Assembly (NCBI GenBank): GCA_020025415.1
Contig: JAHHSB010000050.1
Location: 1 to 8,994 of the forward strand
Source of the DNA: Oscillibacter sp.
GTDB lineage: Bacteria > Bacillota > Clostridia > Oscillospirales > Oscillospiraceae
Reading direction: 5' to 3'
DNA: 8,994 nt
In this document: in pieces, positions 6,399 through 8,994 of the stretch
How the letters are laid out: the number at the start of each line of letters is the position of its first letter
Position numbering within the stretch: the first letter of the stretch is position 1
Program-made: the position numbers and the translations under genes
The notes under the pieces: generated by a model
What the model saw: the letters and a program-made list of their open reading frames with translations, nothing else
Databases searched by the model: none
Told to the model about the DNA's origin: nothing

Positions 6399-6453
6399 AA
6401 AAAATCTGCAAGGCCAAGGGGTAGGAAATATTTCTTGACCTTGCGATTTTTTT
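6399..6453 (+). terminator. Terminator of the activator gene, overlapping the next promoter
   Basis: Arms GCAAGGCCAAG (6408-6418) and CTTGACCTTGC (6434-6444) pair with one mismatch around a 15-nt loop. They are flanked by AAAAAATC and GATTTTTT, which can extend the stem past a bulged T, and a run of seven T residues occupies 6447-6453. It lies about 80-125 nt after the activator stop codon. The right arm contains the -35 box of the transporter promoter. A smaller stem, GGCCA-N5-TGGCC (6351-6365), nearer the stop codon lacks a T-run. Confidence 0.7.
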
Positions 6454-6463
6454 CAGGTAAGAT
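6435..6463 (+). promoter_or_regulatory. Sigma-A promoter of the MFS transporter gene
   Basis: TTGACC (6435-6440) and TAAGAT (6458-6463) are separated by exactly 17 bp, close to the sigma-A consensus. Transcription should begin near 6470, giving a leader of about 118 nt. The -35 box is in the right arm of the terminator dyad, and a GAAATATTTC palindrome (6425-6434) abuts it. This could place a repressor site over the promoter. No sigma-54 motif or TTTCA dyad is seen here. Confidence 0.75.
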
Positions 6464-6587
6464 AGAGCGGAATCGTCAGGTTATACAGAAAATTTGTGGA
6501 GTTTACCGCAGGGCTTTTAAGCACAGGGGAAGGCACTGCCCGGGTTCTCATAAATAAAGTATAGAGTAGAGATTGTAGGAGGAACCA

Positions 6588-7787
6588 ATGAAACGCATCC
6601 TGTTTGTGATCGTAGGCGTTCTGGTTATGCTGTTTGCCGGATTCGTCTATGCCTGGAGTATTCTCTCCGGACCGATTTCCGCCGAATATCCCACTTGGAG
6701 TTCTGCGGCTTTATCCCTGAATTTCACCCTTTGCATGACCTTCTTCTGCCTGGGCGCGCTGGTGGCGGGCCTGCTGAGCGGCAAGGTTTCCCCCCGTTTC
6801 AACCTGCTGCTTTCCGGCGTGCTGTTTTTGGCCGGCTTCCTGTGGGTGGCCCGGATCGATTCCACTGCCACGCTGTACTTAAGCTTTGGCGTGCTCTGCG
6901 GCGCCGGCTCCGGCACGGCCTATAACGCTGTTATGGCCATGGTACCCAAGTGGTTCCCGGATGCCCAGGGCACCGTGTCGGGCATTCTGCTGATGGGCTT
7001 CGGCGCCAGCAGCCTGATCATTGGCACCGTGTTCACGAATCTGACTGCCACCATGGACTGGCGGAACTTCTTCACCATGATGGCGCCCCTGACTGCCGGG
7101 ATCATGGTCATCGGCTTCCTGGTGCTGCGCCCCGCGCCTGCGCAGGCTCCTGCGGCTGATGGCACTGCCAGTACCGGCAGCAATGACTATACCACTGCCC
7201 AGATGCTTCGCCAGATGAACTTCTGGCTGTTCTTCGTCTGGGCGGTGCTGCTGGGCGGTGCCGGCTTGGCCATTATTTCCCTGGCCAGCCCCGTAGCCAA
7301 TACCGTGGCGGCAGGTTCTTCCGCCAACGCCATTTCTCTGGTGGTGGGTATGATCTCCGTGTGCAACGGCCTGGGCCGTGTGATCATCGGCGCCCTGTTT
7401 GACCGGATGAGCACCAAGACCGTGATCCGCTTGGCCACGGTGCTGTACATCTCCAGCTCCCTGCTGCTGATGGCAGCCACTGCTACCGGCAGTTTCCTGA
7501 TCCTGATCGTGGCCTTTGTGGTTACCGGCCTTGCCTACGGCAGCTGCCCGACGCTGGCCGCCGCCTTTACCAAGAAGGCCTTCGGCGAGAAGTACTACGC
7601 GGTGAACTACTCCATCGTGAACCTGAACCTGTTGGTGGCGTCTTTGGGCAGTACCATTGCCGGTATGCTGGTAGATAAGACCGGAACCTATTTCTCTGTG
7701 TTTGTGATGATGCTGGTGTTCTGTGTGGCCGGTCTGGTGTGTGCGATGATGCTCAAAACCGGCGAGGAGAGCAAGAAGAAAGCCTGA
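6588..7787 (+). CDS. MFS transporter, oxalate/formate antiporter (OFA)-like
   Basis: This 399-residue membrane protein has about 12 hydrophobic segments in two halves, joined by a polar linker near 182-205. The first helix carries FAGFVYAWSILSGPIS (16-31), typical of OFA-family carriers, which move small mono- or dicarboxylates. Other landmarks are GLLSGKVSPRFN (61-72), GAGSGTAYNAVMAMVPKWF (105-123) and, in the second half, GRVIIGALFDRMSTK (263-277), the MFS loop signature. The C-terminus is cytoplasmic-looking and lysine-rich. AGGAGG at 6577-6582, 5 nt before the ATG, fixes the start. The gene has its own promoter and a strong terminator and so is a single-gene unit. Its position after the acid-pathway activator suggests uptake of a hydroxy or dicarboxylic acid, but the absence of shared operator sites makes that link weak. 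The substrate is not readable. Confidence 0.87.
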   Translation: MKRILFVIVGVLVMLFAGFVYAWSILSGPISAEYPTWSSAALSLNFTLCMTFFCLGALVAGLLSGKVSPRFNLLLSGVLFLAGFLWVARIDSTATLYLSFGVLCGAGSGTAYNAVMAMVPKWFPDAQGTVSGILLMGFGASSLIIGTVFTNLTATMDWRNFFTMMAPLTAGIMVIGFLVLRPAPAQAPAADGTASTGSNDYTTAQMLRQMNFWLFFVWAVLLGGAGLAIISLASPVANTVAAGSSANAISLVVGMISVCNGLGRVIIGALFDRMSTKTVIRLATVLYISSSLLLMAATATGSFLILIVAFVVTGLAYGSCPTLAAAFTKKAFGEKYYAVNYSIVNLNLLVASLGSTIAGMLVDKTGTYFSVFVMMLVFCVAGLVCAMMLKTGEESKKKA

Positions 7788-7810
7788 ATTTTTCCAAAAA
7801 CCCTGTGACA

Positions 7811-7845
7811 AAATCCCGCGGCGGATTCCGCCGTGGGATTTTTTT
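7811..7845 (+). terminator. Rho-independent terminator after the MFS gene
   Basis: AAATCCCGCGGCGG (7811-7824) pairs with CCGCCGTGGGATTT (7828-7841) around a 3-nt loop, with one G-T wobble, followed by a T-run to 7845. It starts 23 nt after the transporter stop codon. Confidence 0.92.
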
Positions 7846-7865
7846 AAAAAATGTTGCAAAAACAA

Positions 7866-7894
7866 TCGAAATGACAAACGCTTTGTGGTACACT
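7866..7894 (+). promoter_or_regulatory. Probable promoter of the thioredoxin gene
   Basis: TCGAAA (7866-7871) lies 17 bp before an extended -10 box, TGG-TACACT (7886-7894). Both boxes match 4 of 6 consensus positions, and the TG extension helps. It lies between the transporter terminator and the thioredoxin start, where a promoter is needed. A nearby ATGACA (7871-7876) is closer to the -35 consensus but has no good -10 partner. Confidence 0.45.
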
Positions 7895-7919
7895 AAGCAT
7901 CAGAAAACAAGACCCATCA

Positions 7920-7954
7920 GCCGTCTTTTCAAAGGCGGCGTCCCGGCTAGCCGG
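7920..7954 (+). promoter_or_regulatory. Two hairpins in the thioredoxin leader
   Basis: GCCGTCTT (7920-7927) pairs with AAGGCGGC (7932-7939) around a TTCA loop. It is followed by a perfect 12-bp palindrome, CCGGCTAGCCGG (7943-7954). Both lie between the likely start site and the ribosome site AAGGAG (7966-7971). They could stabilise the transcript or bind a regulator. No known riboswitch was recognised. Confidence 0.5.
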
Positions 7955-7979
7955 AGAATATGAAAAAGGAGCGTTTTCT

Positions 7980-8297
7980 ATGGCAGTTGTGCATCTGAAA
8001 ACCGCAGAGTTTGAGTCCGCCGTTGCCGCGGCTCCCCTGGCAGTGGTGGATTTCTGGGCTTCTTGGTGCGGCCCCTGCAAGATGCTGGGCTCCGTGATCG
8101 AGGAGCTGAGCAATGAGTACGAGGGCCGGGCCCTGGTGGCCAAGGTCAACGTGGATGAAGAGCCGGATCTGGCCCGTCAGTTCGGCGTGATGAGCATCCC
8201 CACGGTGGTGTATCTGAAAAACGGACAGGAGGTGGACCGCTCTGTGGGCGTCCAGCCTGCCGACGCGTTCCGTACCGTGATCGACGACAATCTGTGA
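7980..8297 (+). CDS. trxA: Thioredoxin
   Basis: This is a 105-residue cytoplasmic thiol-disulfide oxidoreductase that reduces disulfides in client proteins, itself recycled by thioredoxin reductase. It has the classic active site WCGPCK (29-34) preceded by VVDFWAS (22-28), the buried D24, and the cis-proline motif SIPT (P74). The length and order match canonical thioredoxins. There is no signal peptide or added domain. The ATG follows AAGGAG by 8 nt. It is a single-gene unit between the transporter terminator and a bidirectional terminator shared with htpG. No thioredoxin reductase gene is in the window. Confidence 0.96.
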   Translation: MAVVHLKTAEFESAVAAAPLAVVDFWASWCGPCKMLGSVIEELSNEYEGRALVAKVNVDEEPDLARQFGVMSIPTVVYLKNGQEVDRSVGVQPADAFRTVIDDNL

Positions 8298-8327
8298 TCC
8301 CCCTGCCCGGGATCAGACAACGCGCAA

Positions 8328-8359
8328 AAAGGACCTGCGGCTTTCGCCGCAGGTCCTTT
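8328..8359. terminator. Bidirectional terminator between trxA and htpG
   Basis: AAAGGACCTGCGGC (8328-8341) and GCCGCAGGTCCTTT (8346-8359) form a perfect 14-bp stem with a TTTC loop. T-rich sequence follows on the plus strand, and five T residues follow on the minus strand (complement of 8326-8330). It serves both convergent genes. Confidence 0.93.
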
Positions 8360-8381
8360 CTTGTTTCATGGTTCCCGGCGC

Positions 8382-8994
8382 TTACTTTCCGGTAAGCAGC
8401 TCCCACACCAGGTCCGTGTAGCCGGCCGGATCCTCCGGGGGCAGCCCGGCGATGAGCAGGGCCTGATCATAGAGCAGCTCGGCGTACTTCTTTGCCTTTT
8501 CTGGATCGGCTTCCACCGCCTGTTCCAGGGCGGCGAACACCGGGTGGGCAGTGTTGAGCTCCAGGATCCGCTGGGCGTGGATGGGCTGGTCGGGCTGCAT
8601 GGCGTTGAGATACTTCTCCATCTCAAAGGACAGCCCCTCGCCGGCGGTCAGGCACACCGGGTGGGATTTAAGCTTTTTGGAGGCGCAGACCTTGGCTACC
8701 TTGTCCCCCAGCGTTTCCTTCACAAAGTCCAGCGCGGCCTGGGAGGGGGCGGATTCCTCAGACTGGTCCTCGGCCTTGTCCGCCTCGTCGTGGCTCTCCA
8801 GCTCACCGTTGAGGGCGGAGCGAAACTCCTTGTCCTTATAGCTGTGCAGAATCTGGGCCACGAACTCGTCCACTTCCTCGGTGAAGTAGAGGATCTCGGT
8901 GCCGCTGTCCTTGAGCCCCTCGATCTGGGGCAGGCGGTCAATGGCGGCCACGCTCTCGCCGGAGGCGTAGTAGATGACGCTCTGCCCCTCCTTC
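8382..8994 (-). CDS. htpG: Chaperone HtpG (Hsp90), C-terminal part, cut by the window edge
   Basis: The last 203 residues of the bacterial Hsp90 chaperone enter from the right edge, and the reading frame is open to 8994. KEGQSVIYYASGES at the edge and EILYFTEEVDEF are typical of the HtpG middle-to-C-terminal region. AEGLS-like AGEGLSFEMEKYLN, HAQRILELNTAHPVF and ALLIAGLPPEDPAGY are typical of the C-terminal dimerisation domain. An acidic linker (about EADKAEDQSEESAPSQ) lies between. The stop codon TAA is at 8384-8382. The ATPase domain and the start lie outside the window. The gene converges on trxA. Confidence 0.95.
   Translation of the reverse strand, partial: KEGQSVIYYASGESVAAIDRLPQIEGLKDSGTEILYFTEEVDEFVAQILHSYKDKEFRSALNGELESHDEADKAEDQSEESAPSQAALDFVKETLGDKVAKVCASKKLKSHPVCLTAGEGLSFEMEKYLNAMQPDQPIHAQRILELNTAHPVFAALEQAVEADPEKAKKYAELLYDQALLIAGLPPEDPAGYTDLVWELLTGK

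Noticed and set aside
6879..7877. A 332-codon minus-strand frame opposite the transporter
   Set aside because: It is rich in H, Q and G, runs through the transporter terminator, and is antisense to a clear membrane protein.
1..8994. CRISPR array, tRNA or rRNA gene, insertion sequence, prophage or defence system
   Set aside because: No repeat-spacer pattern, RNA gene, transposase, integrase or terminal repeats were seen. The layout is ordinary chromosomal metabolic and housekeeping DNA.

Overview
The window looks like chromosomal DNA from a G+C-rich anaerobic member of the Clostridia, possibly Oscillospiraceae. This is an inference. It rests on strong AGGAGG-type ribosome binding sites, sigma-A-like promoters, compact Rho-independent terminators, and the mix of UxaA-type dehydratase, LarA-family, PrpR-type sigma-54 activator, OFA-type transporter, thioredoxin and HtpG genes. 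No RNA gene, insertion sequence, CRISPR array or phage gene is visible.

The left half (1-4134, all minus strand) is a hydroxy-acid or sugar-acid catabolic locus, partly in decay. In transcription order it holds a small SAF-domain subunit (4134-3856), the large UxaA/GarD-type dehydratase subunit (3852-2692), the wreck of a classic LarA-type gene (about 2645-2168), an intact but divergent LarA-family protein (1994-696), and a strong terminator (674-633). Behind the terminator, with its own structured leader, lies a remnant of an IlvD/Edd-family dehydratase (535-24). It has lost its middle and is broken by frameshifts and a stop.

The divergent intergenic region (4135-4391) is the control centre. 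It has a near-consensus sigma-54 (-24/-12) promoter facing the catabolic genes at 4206-4191. Two tandem TTTCA-N4-TGAAA dyads lie about 110-130 bp upstream of the expected start site. The sigma-A-like promoter of the regulator has its -35 box inside the second dyad. The regulator (4392-6329, plus strand) is an intact sigma-54 activator with PrpR_N sensor, PAS-like, AAA+ (GAFTGA) and Fis-type HTH regions. The inferred circuit is that a small acid is sensed by PrpR_N, the regulator binds the dyads, sigma-54 drives the dehydratase/LarA operon, and the same sites repress the regulator's own promoter.

The right half holds housekeeping or weakly linked genes. An OFA-type MFS transporter (6588-7787) has a sigma-A promoter whose -35 box sits inside the terminator hairpin of the regulator gene. 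It may import the acid substrate. A thioredoxin (7980-8297) follows, with a hairpin-rich leader. The 3' end of htpG enters from the right on the minus strand, converging on thioredoxin through a shared bidirectional terminator (8328-8359).

The most interesting unit is the sigma-54-controlled pairing of a divergent LarA-family epimerase/racemase with a two-subunit UxaA-type dehydratase, beside two decayed relatives of the same enzyme types. The substrate cannot be read from the sequence.
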